Source: Burhinus oedicnemus
Lineage: Eukaryota > Chordata > Aves > Charadriiformes > Burhinidae
Reading direction: 5' to 3'
Assembly (NCBI GenBank): GCA_008921705.1
Contig: VFFE01007634.1
Location: forward strand, 107,402 to 171,401
DNA length: 64,000 nucleotides
In this document: one piece after another, positions 13,121 to 24,566 of the stretch
How the letters are laid out: every line of letters starts with the position of its first letter
Numbering within the stretch: the first letter of the stretch is position 1
Notes under the pieces: generated by a model
The model's input: the letters and a program-made list of their open reading frames with translations, nothing else
What the model was told of the DNA's origin: nothing
The model's database searches: none
Translations under genes and position numbers: made by a program

Positions 13121-15567
13121 ACAGCCTGAGACTCCTCAGGGTACTGGAAGAAGCACCTCTGCCAGGATCAAGAGCAGGCCCGGACACCCAGCTACAGCAA
13201 TGACTGAAGGACACACTGCCTACCTGGTCTAGAAAATATGGAGCTTCAATGTGGATCAGACAGTGAGAAAAGTTGTTTGTACAGACATTCCTTGCATCAT
13301 AACTCAGACAAAAGTAAGAGCTCTCCTAGGAGAAACCAGGCCAGGTTCAGTTTAAAAATGGGACATGGCCCAGGTACCTGTAAATCACCTGAGGATGTTC
13401 CTGCTAAGCAGAATTACTGTGTCTCTTAAACAGTAGTTATTGAGTACATTTGGCTTTAATTAGTTCTCTGGGCAATTTCTCGATTAGGAACATCCTGATT
13501 AAGTGGAAAATGATACAGTGCCTGTGCATTCTCTATAAACAACATATGGTAGTTTACTACCTAGGTGCACACAGAAGCTGAGAAGAACACAAAGCAGAGG
13601 AAGGACTTGGGTACTACTAATGGCTGCTTTCTGAACATGGGCAGTAAATGACAACTTGGCCTCCATATCCTTGCACAATCCAGTCTGACACCTTTGCCTC
13701 ACAGGAAACAGGAATAATGCATTAGGGAACAGCAAGATGCCATAAAAAGCACACGCCTTTTCTTTCTCACGTACACAGCATTTAAAGGCAGGCACCACTG
13801 TTCACGTTGCTTTCCTAATGGGCTGCCAGAAGTAGGAACCAGCTCCTGCCAGAGGTTGCATTACTTTGATACAGGTGGACCAACAGAGCAAAATGCAGTA
13901 TTCAACAGAATACCTCTACTGCTTTAAAATAACAGTAGCAGTCACTAAACAGCGGCATGAGCGCTGGCAGCCAGATTATGCAGCCTGAATGACTGGAGGG
14001 CTCTTATTGCACATACTAAACTCCTCTCAAACTGCATACTACCGTACCTTTCAGAATACTATTTCCCATGTCAGCTAGAGGAAACCAACAGAGGCTGCGT
14101 ACAAATAAATTAAATGAACTGGGCACTACAGGAAGCTTAATCTCTGGACTTCATTATGTTCAAAACACAAGTCAAACACATACCCAACAAGCATCAAAGT
14201 ATTGATGTCACTCTAGATTGTCTCCTTCTGATAAACTCTTTGAAGGTTAAGGAATTAGGTGAATTCCAACAGAAAGGTCATATAATATGACTGTACAAAA
14301 CCACAAGAGAAGAAACAGAATTTGGACACAAAAGCTGATTTCTAAGAAGCCCCAAAACTAAACTCACTTCACCTCTCTCAACCCTTGAGATGCAACTGTC
14401 CCTGGTAGATTATCCCAATACATACATACCAGCTAAAATTAGGCTCATGATTGTGACTCATCCAAGCGGCTGCCAATCTCTTAGTTAAAAAAAGAAACAA
14501 TTCCAGCAGTTGTGTACCACACACAGCCCTGTGCTGCACAAGACACTTGAATCCAAATTGGAGCAAAGCAGCTTCATGGCTTTGGAGTGAAGAAACAACA
14601 CAGGCAGTGCATTTCTTAAAAGTCAAGATCCTTTCCGACACATTATTTAAAACTGCAGAAAATACCATTGCCTGTGCTGATTCTGCTCAACAGCTGGATT
14701 TTGAAAGATTGATCAAGTATCTGATAAACCCATCTGCTTGAAGAACTTTTTTCTGGCAGTCAAAATGATTCTGTGTCTGTACTGGTTCTCTACCAGTTAA
14801 AGAAAAACTGCACGATGTTAATCAAAATAGACAATGCTTTCAGTGTTAACCCAATTACATGAAAAGCACTGTCACACCTCTGTATCAAAGCACACCAAAC
14901 CAAACCAAGCCTGACTTAAGACAGACTCATCAGGAGCCAAGAGAAAAATTGTTTCTGAGCAATTATGCCTGTCTGTTTAAACTGGAATCTTCTGCAGGGA
15001 ACAACCCCACCTTTCAAGGGTGATAAGCAGTCAGCTCATGTTTAAGTCACTGGAAGCAGGAGGCAGTCAGGACTTCTGGACATAAACTCCTTAAAGAATA
15101 AATTATAAGAGAACGAATCCAGTAGGGCTGCCACTACATTTAAAGACAAAATTCCCATTGAATTCAGCAAGACAAAAGTAGGCTTTGATACACGTTCCAC
15201 ACAAAGTTGCAGCAGACTTTGGTCTGTCCCCAAAAGGGGCAGAGTTGTCATAGCACTCACGAAACGGAAGGGAGAGGGATACTAGACTTGAAGATTCTTC
15301 TGCCTGCAAACAATATCACATTCATTGGGAACTCCTTTTTTAACACGCACGCTCTGGAGCTTAACTCTGTAACAAGCTGAAAGCTGTTCTTGCCATTGTA
15401 AACCTGGACCAGAGGAATTTAAAAGGAGAGCTCTACACTTTGGTCCCCACGTGATAAAAAAGAAGTTAGCCCCCAATGTAGCTGCAAGCTTCTCTGTTCT
15501 CTATGCCAGAGATACGTGATGAAAACAAGATTGGAATGTGGTCCCAAAACTTTACCAAAACAGTGGA

Positions 15568-15581
15568 TTTTTTTTTTTTTT
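15568..15581. repeat. T run
   Basis: Homopolymer of about 13-14 T residues with no obvious attached retrosequence. Confidence 0.8.
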
Positions 15582-18500
15582 AATAGTGTACTCAAACATG
15601 CTGCCCCAGCCCATGGAGCCAGCATGCTTATGAATCCAGAGTACCACAAAGGAGCCCTTATCTCATCAGTATGATATTGCACATGTCTCTAAGAAGCTAT
15701 CTAATGGCTCGTTAAGAAACTGCAGTTCATCTGTTTTGGTGGAGGGTGGATCAAACCAGGCTGTGTTTAACAGCACAGTCTCGATATTCAGAAATGTATT
15801 AGATTGCTACACTTGCACATGACAACTGCACTATGTTTGGACAACAGGTCAGAAGAAATCTTCCTCCTTATATTGTAACAATAACTGTCTTTATCTGTAA
15901 ACCAGAAAATATCAGCTACTGCTTGATGAAAACACTTCCATAATCAGAAAACTCACTGTCCATCAGTCCTCCTGGCATCCTCTTCAGCCAGGTAAGCCTT
16001 CTAGGTTAGCTTAATAGAGAGGCAAAAAATAAAGCTTGTGTAGGTCAAGGCTGACAGTCTCAAATTTGTCTGTCTTACGTTATGCACCTAAATTCACATT
16101 TAGTTTTCAGTAATGCTGCGAACCCCCACACAATATAACACATAAAGACACTGTGGGAGTCAGCATCTATAAAAATCAGAGCAGTCCTACTTCCATGCTT
16201 AACTACAAATTTGGATGTCTAACTTCACCATCAACATTCAAAAAATGTTGGCCTAAGTGATTTATTTAAGGCTGCAAAGACAGTGAGGGTTAAGGACTCG
16301 ACATGAAACCAGATGACCCCCCTTATTGTGCCTCTGCCTAATCAAAGCCTTCTCAATGTGCAAACGCACAGTTACCTGTCAGCTTCTAGCACAGAACTAG
16401 GCGTTAGAAGAAGACAGACAGCTGTGGAGAGAGGTTTTCAATCTGCATGAAAAGGATCATGCATGGAAAGCTCTCTTTCCTTCCACATGGAAGTTTAAGA
16501 AAGTCCTGAAATGAATATATCCACTTCTCAAAAGCAAATACATTCAGTTTCTCCAGCAATGAACTTCCAGAGGACACTTCACTCACTCTGTGCTCCTAGT
16601 GTGCAACTTACATTAGGGGATGCACCCAACTCCACGACCCAAAAGAAAAGAAACCACATTACTCTTCAGTATATTTTTCACTCTGTATTTTACCAACATC
16701 CAGAAAGACAATTAATAACAACTAATAAATCTGTGATTTGGGAGCTCTGCAGAAGAGGTGGCCTTGAATAGCTGCTGGAACATAAGCTTGCAAAGCACTG
16801 CTGCCTGCGAGCGCTGCCCTGCTCTGCAGGAGACTGGAGCCACGTGAGGAATGGGGGAAGCCCTGGTGCCTTCCCTCTCAGCACGCGTAAGAAGCACATG
16901 TGAATCAGCACCAACAGAGTTATGCTCCGTCTATCGCAAAACCATGGAGAATTCAAAGTTAAGGCCGTCACTCTGCCCGCCCCTGCACCACCACGCTTAG
17001 CTGAGGTAGTGCATGTTGTGTGTCATGTTTGATCACTGTGCTCTCAAGGACATCAGCAAGAGCCAAGGCTTGAGAAAGTGGGTTAAAAGCCGTGCATTTC
17101 TGCTATGCCACAGAACATCCTCATTTCTCGGACTTCAGATTGGATCCACATTGTTTCCCTAGCACGGTCTACTATTTCCCAGGCTCCAGAAGGTAGGGTG
17201 GGGCCCAGCCCCCTGGCAAACTACCCAAATCCCCCACCCTCTGAAGGACTTGCAGCTTAATGTTATGATTCAACAGAGATTCCGGCAAACAATGGAGGGG
17301 AGACCTGTGGATAAAAACAACAGCACAATGCTTGGTTTGGCTGAACGGTCTTTAACACCACCTATTTCTCATAAGTATATGTATATTAATTAAAGATGTT
17401 TCATAAACTGGTAATGTTTGGCTTGAATGGCTTCTGGCAAGCACTGCGATATGCTTGAGTTTTTAGGGGATAAGGCACTGAAAAATATTGCAGGTATCAG
17501 GTTCAGTACAGAAAGGGGCTGACAGAAAAACAGCCAAACAACACAGCTTAGAGAGAGAAGAAGATGGGAGGAATGTAGTAAGAAGAATCAAGTACTTTTC
17601 ATATTATTTTAAGGTGGTAACATGAGGTTTATTTCTTCAAGAGATGGGATTGTTTCTCAAGGAACTGAGCCAAATCCAACAAAAAGCTAACAAGACACAG
17701 ACAATAAAGTACTGCCAGTGAGTATAACAGCTGTTTTTCAGCTCACTTAGTTTAACCTGTCCTTGCCTTTGGCAGAAGACTTTTGATTTTAGCAAGACAA
17801 CTAGGATTTCATAGCAATGCTGAACAAACATTTTGTAGAGAACATAGAGAAAAAATGTTTCTGAATTCTCTGTGCACCATTTATCCAAGATGGACACTGG
17901 GTGTTTCCCTCACCTTCCTCCGTTTGAAGTGAAGGGTAAAATGCACAGTAAAGAGCAGAGTTAAGCCATCACAAAGTGTTTCTGAAAATCTCGCCCTTAG
18001 TGTGTTCCAGTGTTTCTCTTTACGCTCCCCTGAGGTGGTAATTTATTTTATTAAATAGATAGTCTACACTGGAACTAAAACAACTTATTGCAGGTAATTC
18101 TTAATCAGCTTCATCAAGCTCAAGTGAAAAAATATTCAGCTTGTTTTAAAGAGTTCCAATATTTGCATTTAGAGGATTATTAAGTAGGAATTAAATCATG
18201 TTCCTGACATACCTGGAATTTGATTAATAAGTAATAAAAATGTCTACATTAAATCTTAATAAAATCCAGAGTTGCTGCCTTAATAAAATACTATCATGCA
18301 ATTTAAGCTTGCAGAATATTTTGCTGATTTTAAAATCCCATACCCAGTCCTTGTGCTGGGTATGTACTAAATCACAAGTTACATATTGCTTCTCTCCTGA
18401 AAGGAAGTTGAAAGGGGCAGCTGGGCTAATGTAAGAGTCACCTGGTCAGAGCAGCAGAAAAGCAGAATATTCTGCTGAAAGTTCGGAGTTCCTCCACTGC

Positions 18501-19259
18501 TAAATGTTTCTTCTGGTGCCAATAAAGGGAGGATGTGTCACAAGGGGAATATCTGCCACTTCAGCTGTAATTAAACTTGTTGCAGAGTATGAGCCACGTA
18601 AAAGTAATTCTTGATCCACTTCAGCTGGTGATTATTTCCCCATGGAAAAATGAAGGACTTTTAGCAGGCAGTGATGAAGGCATGGGGTTGAATACAATCA
18701 CAAAAGAGCCACTTGGACAGGAACAGGCATGTTGGAGGTTTTAATCTTTGCAAGTGTTTTAAAGCAGGGTACAAGAACCTGCCTCCTTGTAAGACTACTT
18801 TCAAAACAAGTCAATTGCACCTCCTCACCAGGGGTCGAAATTGCATCTTTCCTATGGCTTTTCCCTGATAACTGGTATTTACCACACTGCTTATTACAGC
18901 AAAATCATTCCTTCATGTACAACTTTCTGAATGTAATCTCTAAATGTGCTTAATAAAAGCCTAGTGAGCTTGGTATCTTTCCCAAGCACAGGTGTGCAGC
19001 CAGGTGTGAGCTAACCGTCCATAGATGGAGCCAGTGGAGTTCCAGGCATTACAACTGGAATTAAAGTAAGCATTTAGTGCAATTTCAGATGCCTTAGTGT
19101 ACCCCACCTGGCTGATCTAAAAAGGCATATATTTTATTCTGCCAGTTTCATGTATAGTCATAGGACATTGGGCTTTCCGACAGTCAAAGCAGCACAAGGT
19201 CACTGTGTTATACAGCTGAATTGCTCCCCGGTGTTTAGACACCATATTTATTTGTCTGT

Positions 19260-19850
19260 ACCTTCATGCTGGGCTCCACCTCCCTCTGCCCCAGCCCTGA
19301 CAGCAAGGAGGAAGCCAAGGGGAGGTGGGATGGGCTGGGGGCGATGAGGGGCTGTGATGTGACCAAAGCCCCGGGTGAGAGGCTGTCCCCGCACTGACAG
19401 GAGCAACAGTGGGCTGTCCATGTTGGCATTTGAGTAAATCTGAAAAGCAACAGCCCTTTTTCCCTGGGCAGCTGAGGGCTGGTCCCTTTATCAGGCCCTG
19501 GTGCCCCTCTCCCACCGGTTCTGTCACAGCAGGCAGAATGTGGGCAGGGGCTGTGTCACGAGGTGGGGCCAGCCCAGGGAGGGTATAAAAAGGGCTCTGT
19601 AATGAGCCAGCCTAGGCTGGAGGAGAGCCAGTGGGTGAGCAAAGGCTGGGGTGAAAGGACAGGGAAGAGCTGCGGCTTTCTGTAAAGCCCTTGAACTCAG
19701 GACAAGGAAGCACACACAGCCCCAGCCTGCACCATGCCACGGTCTCACAGGCAGCTGGTAGCTCCCCACAACCATGGACAAGGGCAGCTCCACAACACTC
19801 GCCTTCTCTGGCTGAAACTGACCTCGAAATAAAATTTCTGATTCATGGAG
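19260..19850 (+). mobile_element. GC-rich block with TATA box and AATAAA, possible degraded LTR
   Basis: This block is markedly more GC-rich than its surroundings. It holds GGGTATAAAAAGGG at about 19580-19593 and AAATAAAATTT about 240 bp further on, the spacing expected between a retroviral TATA box and poly(A) signal. It directly precedes a truncated CR1. No clean TG...CA ends or target duplication could be identified. A rare GC-rich intronic promoter or an unrelated island is an alternative. Confidence 0.35.
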
Positions 19851-19866
19851 GCAAAACAAAAACAAA

Positions 19867-20410
19867 TGCAGCATTGGTGCAGCCTCACCTTGAATACTGT
19901 GTGCAGTTCTGGGCCCCACAATTTAAGAAAGATGTGAAGGTCCTTGAATGCGTCCAGAGGAGGGCAACAAAGCCAGTGACAGGGCTGGAAGGCATGTCCT
20001 AGGAGGAGCGGCTGAGGACTTTGGGCTTGTCTAGTTTACAGAAAAGGAGGCTGGGGAGCGACCTCATGGCTCTCTCCAGCTTCCTGAGGAGGGGAAATGG
20101 GGAGGGAGGTGCTGGTCTCTTCTCCCTGGTATCCAGTGATAGGACGCGTGGGAACAGTTCAAGGCTGTACCAGGGGAGGTTTAGACTGGACTTTAGGAAG
20201 CATTTCTTTACTAAGAAGGTGATCAAACCCTGGAACAGGCTTCCTAGAGAGGTGGCCGATGCCCCAAGCCTGTCAGTGTTTAAAAGGCATTTGGATGATG
20301 CCATTAACAACATGCTTTAAATTGATCAGCCCTGAAGTGGTCAGACAGTTGGACTAGATGATCCTTGTAGCTCCCTTCCAACTGAAATAGTCTGGTCTAT
20401 TCTAGTCTAT
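19867..20410 (+). mobile_element. 5'-truncated CR1 LINE, 3' end of ORF2 plus tail
   Basis: Plus-strand sequence encodes the C-terminal CR1 ORF2 block: [20 protein letters not shown], then [48 protein letters not shown] and PWNRLPREVADAPSLSVFKR. An in-frame TAG (near 20000) and a frame shift between the two readable frames show it is dead. The 3' end has TTGGACTAGATGATCC, a CCTTCCAACTG block and a tail of TCTATTCTAG-type repeats. It belongs to a different CR1 subfamily from the copy at 23214, judged by the tail. Confidence 0.88.
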
Positions 20411-23213
20411 TCTATTCTAGGTGATAAGTTTCTTTTGCTCTTTTTTTTTTTAATAATCAACATATTTTGTTTAAGAAATGAATAAAATGCAGTTCAAAAG
20501 CACTCAGTTGATGTTCATATTTCAACTAAAATGACATCATCATCTTGCAATAGTTTTGTGGCAGAAAGGAAAGCAAGGCACTGGCAACTCCTCTCAGCTA
20601 GCAAGAGTAAACCAGAAATAATTCCACCAAAGTCAATACATACTTGCTGGTATAAAAAAAACACTGGCAAATCCTTAGACTATTTATTTCTTTAGAGAAG
20701 CAACAGTTAATGCAGGCTGTGGAAATCAGCTCTGGTGTAAAACATGCCACTGCTGACAGGCTACTCTAAACATCACCTGAGGGTCAGGTGTCATCAACAT
20801 ACACTTTAAAAGCTAATTTATTCCTACAGATATTTTCTTAGAGAACATGAGTTCACTAGGGCTTATAAAAGACACATTAGCCAAAAGTGAGGAGCACATC
20901 ACTAGAAGACATCAATATACTTCCGTAGTCCCACATTCCCACTGCCCAGTGGGCATCTTCCCTCATCTGACCCTTTGTCCAGAAAACTACTGAAGATATT
21001 TCATCTCTCGATGTGCTGTTCAAGCATATGGTATAACTTCAAGCCTAGCTTAAACATTCTCCTAACTAGTGTATCAGTATCACACTTTTATTAATCCTCT
21101 CCTAGTTTAAACAGAGAAGACTAGATACTTACTGGAAAAGCGACTCTTTGGTAATGGCATTAGAGTAGGACTTCAGATCAAGCCCTTGCTCTGTAGATTT
21201 CTTGTGGAAATCCCCGCATCTTCCTGTTAGAGAGTTAGGACTATCGTTAATTCTGTAAGGGCACAGTGAAAAATAATGTATGCTAAAAGACAGAGATTAT
21301 GGTAATTGGGGCTATGCAAGTACCCATGATACACAAATACAAGATGCTAGAGATGATGCACAAAGCATATGAGAAATAGCTGACTTCTGATCATACGTTG
21401 CTTTTTCTGGCACAATAGCTCAGTTAGGCATTTGGGAAATAAAAAGGAGAAGGTGAATAAAACTTACATTTGGAATTGTTTTGACTGCTATTGCTTGTGC
21501 TAATTGCTTTAAAAAGGATTTTGTTTGATTGTTTAGATAGCATTTTAGGAGAGTAAAATCCATCACCAAGACAGGTCTTTGAGCACTTAAACATTTCCAG
21601 AGGGATTTACAGACAAAATCTTTGGTGAACAATCAAATACAATCCAAGTCCTGAATCAAAACGCTAGCCTACTTAGGGCTTTTCATCTCCCTTGAGAAAC
21701 CATGGTCCTTTGAAAGACTTTGGCAGACCTGGCTGGATACTTCGGTACTTAATATGCAACAGCAAGAGCGAACAAGCTTGTGAACAGCCATTAAATCACA
21801 ATCAAGGATAGAGTCTAATCAAGTCTAAAAAGAGCAACATTACATTTCAGCATGCAGTTTATTATCAGCTGAACACATTAAACCATTAAAAGCATTCACA
21901 CAGGAATCTGATGAATAATTTCATAGATAGATGATACCAAAATTTGAATATGAATACAAGCCACAAACTCACTCTGGGTTGAAATGCCTGCACCTCTCAG
22001 CTACACAGCAGCACCAGATACAATGCAGGACACAAATGTGATGTTAATAGGAATATGTTACAAAGTAGGCATCAAAACGACAGAGGGAAACAGCTTAAAA
22101 TTTCAGTTTAAGGGGACAGCAATGTGGCAGAGAGAACTCCTAAGCTACAAAACTTGTAAAGGGGGGAGCTCATCAGAACTTCCTACCTGCATCGACTGGT
22201 TCCCATTCCCACAGGAAAAATACAGATTAATAATAAATAATACCACTGTGCTCATTTTAGAGAGATATAGATACAGAAGGGCAAAGTATGTCTCCACCAG
22301 GGGCCACAATAATAAATAAATTAATACTTTAGAGGTGTAATTTGTGAAGTATTCAGAGTCTTTCAAAAGTATTAACTCTGACAGCAACGTGATAAGGTAC
22401 ATCTCTTTCAGCCCCCTATACAGAGGGATTAAATGAAGCTAGAAAAGAAAATGGCATCAACGTTTCCAAACAGGGACCTCAAATTAGGCTTCTTGACATT
22501 AGACAGACATAGATTTTCAAAAGTGACTGGTGAGCTGACTTGCACTTACCTTCATTTTAGGCAACCTTAACTAGACCTAATTTTCAGAAAGACTGTGTTC
22601 TCAGTACTTTCAAATGATCCTTTTGAAGGAAAAAAACCTCGAGATGGGTATCCAAAAAATCTTAACTATATGAACTAATGAAATAGCTGTAAATATATTA
22701 GTATAATTAATCACTTTTAAAACTCTTTGTCTTGCTATCTTAATTTATTTCCATAAGGCTAGGCCCTTGGTCTTTGTAAGGGTAAAAAAGTAGCATACCA
22801 CTTCTGGGAAAAAAAAGAGCCAAGTTGATTTAAATACTTGAGCATAAATTTTAGAAAATTAATTTTATTCCTACAAGTTTGTAAAGTGTTCCCCAAACCA
22901 CATTTTGTGTTGTGTGTGCAGAGCACACAGAACAAAGATGTTCAGCTCCCTTCCTGGGATGCTTAGACACTGTGGTAACACAAATAAGAAACAGCAACAA
23001 ATCTGCAGGACAGCCAGCAACAGCATCCAAAAGCCTGCACTCCCAGCATCTTACAAATCTGCCTGGAAAACCGAACCCAGGAGTGCCAGCTCCTGCTCCA
23101 TGTTCTGACTGATAGAGCACTTTACGTTATTCCACACTACATGTGAAAGTTAAGTTAGGTATGGCACTTTCTTAAAACTGCCTCTGCTTTGGAGTATGTC
23201 AGCAGACAGAACA
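20411..23213. other. Intronic sequence, no gene seen
   Basis: AT-rich sequence without recognisable coding or RNA genes. A weak MIR-like segment lies near 22370-22440. Otherwise nothing stands out. Confidence 0.55.
22370..22440 (+). mobile_element. Possible MIR SINE relic
   Basis: AACTCTGACAGCAACGTGAT, then AAGGTACATCTCTTTCAGCC and CCTATACAGAGGGATTAAAT align loosely in order with the MIR 3' half (aactctcacaacaaccctgtgaggtag, then ccccattttacagatgagg). The similarity is weak and could be chance. Confidence 0.3.
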
Positions 23214-24566
23214 GCACCCGGGAAACTACAGGCCAGTCAGCCTCACCTCCATCCCTGGAAAGATGATGGAACAGCTCCTTCTGGGCGTCATCTCAAAGCA
23301 TCTGGAGGAAAAGAAGGTTCTCAGAAGTAGCCAACATGGATTCACCAAGGGGAAGTCATGTCTGACTAATCTGATAGCCTTCTACGATGGCGTGACTGGA
23401 TGGATAGATGAGCGGAGGGCAGTGGATGTTGTCTGCCTTGACTTCAGCAAGGCTTTCGACACTGTCTCCCACAGCATCCTCATAGGCAAGCTTAGGAAGT
23501 GTGGGTTGGATGAATGGACGGTGGGGTGGATTAAAAACTGACTGGCAGATAGAGCTCAGAGGGTTGTGATTAGTGGCACAGAGTCTAGTTGGAGGTCTGT
23601 GACAAGCGGTGTACCACAGGGGTCAGTACTGGGTCCAGTCCTGTTCAACATATTCATCAATGACCTGGATGAAGGGGTAGAGTGTACCATCAGCAAGTTT
23701 GCTGATGACACAAAACTGGGAGGGGTGGCTGACACACTGGAAGGCTGTGCTGCCATTCAGCGTGACCTGGACAGGCTGGAGAGTTGGGAAGAGAGAAACC
23801 TCATGAAGTTCAACAAGGGCAAGTGTCGGGTGCTGCACCTGGGGAGGAATAACCCCATGCACCGGTACCGGTTAGGGGCTGACCTACTGGAAAGCAGCTC
23901 TGTGGAAAGGGACTTGGAAGTCCTGGCGGACAACAGGATGACCATGAGCCAGCAATGTGCCCTCGTGGCCAAGAAGGCCAATGGCATCCTGGGGTGCATC
24001 AAGAGGAGTGTGGCAAGCAGGTCGAGGGAGGTTATCCTCCCCCTTCACTCTGCCCTGGTGAGGCCGCATCCTGAGTACTGTGTCCCATTCTGGGCTCCCC
24101 AGTTCAAGAAGGACAGGGAACTGCTAGAGAGGGTACAGCAGAGGGCTACAAAGATGATTAGGGGACTGGAACATCTTTCTTATGAGGACAGGCTGAGGGA
24201 CTTGGGTCTTTTTAGTCTGGAGAAGAGAAGACTCAGAAGTGATCTCATCAATGCCTATAAATACTTAAAGGGAGGGTGCCGGGAGGATGGGACCAGTCTT
24301 TTTTCAGTGGTGTCCAGTGACAGGACAAGAGGTAATGGGCACAAACTTGAATGTAGGAAGTTCCATCTGAACATGAGGAGGAAGTTCTTTACTGTGAGGG
24401 TGGCAGAGCACTGGAAGAGGCTGCCCAGAGAGGTGGTGGAGTCTCCGACTCTGGAGACATTCCAAACCTGCCTGGGGGCCATCCTGTGCAACCTGCTCTA
24501 GGTGACACAGGGGGGTTGGACAGATGATCTCCAGAGGTCCTTTCCAACCCCTGTGATTCTGTGATC
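23214..24566 (+). mobile_element. CR1 LINE, 5'-truncated, with near-intact RT frame
   Basis: The element begins within ORF2 near CCCGGGAAACTACAGGCC and runs to a CR1-type 3' end (CCAACCCCTGTGATTCTGTG). It keeps the reverse transcriptase from before motif A to the C-terminus but lacks the endonuclease and the RT N-terminus. There is no poly(A) tail or clear target duplication, as is usual for CR1. It lies opposite in orientation to SORCS2. Confidence 0.95.
23221..24501 (+). pseudogene. CR1 ORF2 reverse transcriptase fragment, one nonsense codon
   Basis: The reading frame opens with [20 protein letters not shown] motif A ([12 protein letters not shown]) is near 23433-23468, motif B ([10 protein letters not shown]) near 23608-23637, and the catalytic FADDTK at 23698-23715. 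The C-terminal region includes [24 protein letters not shown] and [13 protein letters not shown] at 23539-23541 stands where the family has Trp ([16 protein letters not shown]), and the same frame resumes at once. The frame is otherwise open for about 427 codons. Since the 5' half of ORF2 is absent, the copy could not move itself even without the stop. Confidence 0.92.

Larger units (their letters stand above)
11449..19259. other. Intronic sequence, no gene seen
   Basis: Apart from an old CR1 tail near 12560-12680, a small ACC-type trinucleotide tract near 13097-13120 and a T run at about 15568-15581, I see no gene, RNA or structured repeat. Open frames such as the one at 11992-12363 have no family signature and are taken as chance frames. 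Confidence 0.55.
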
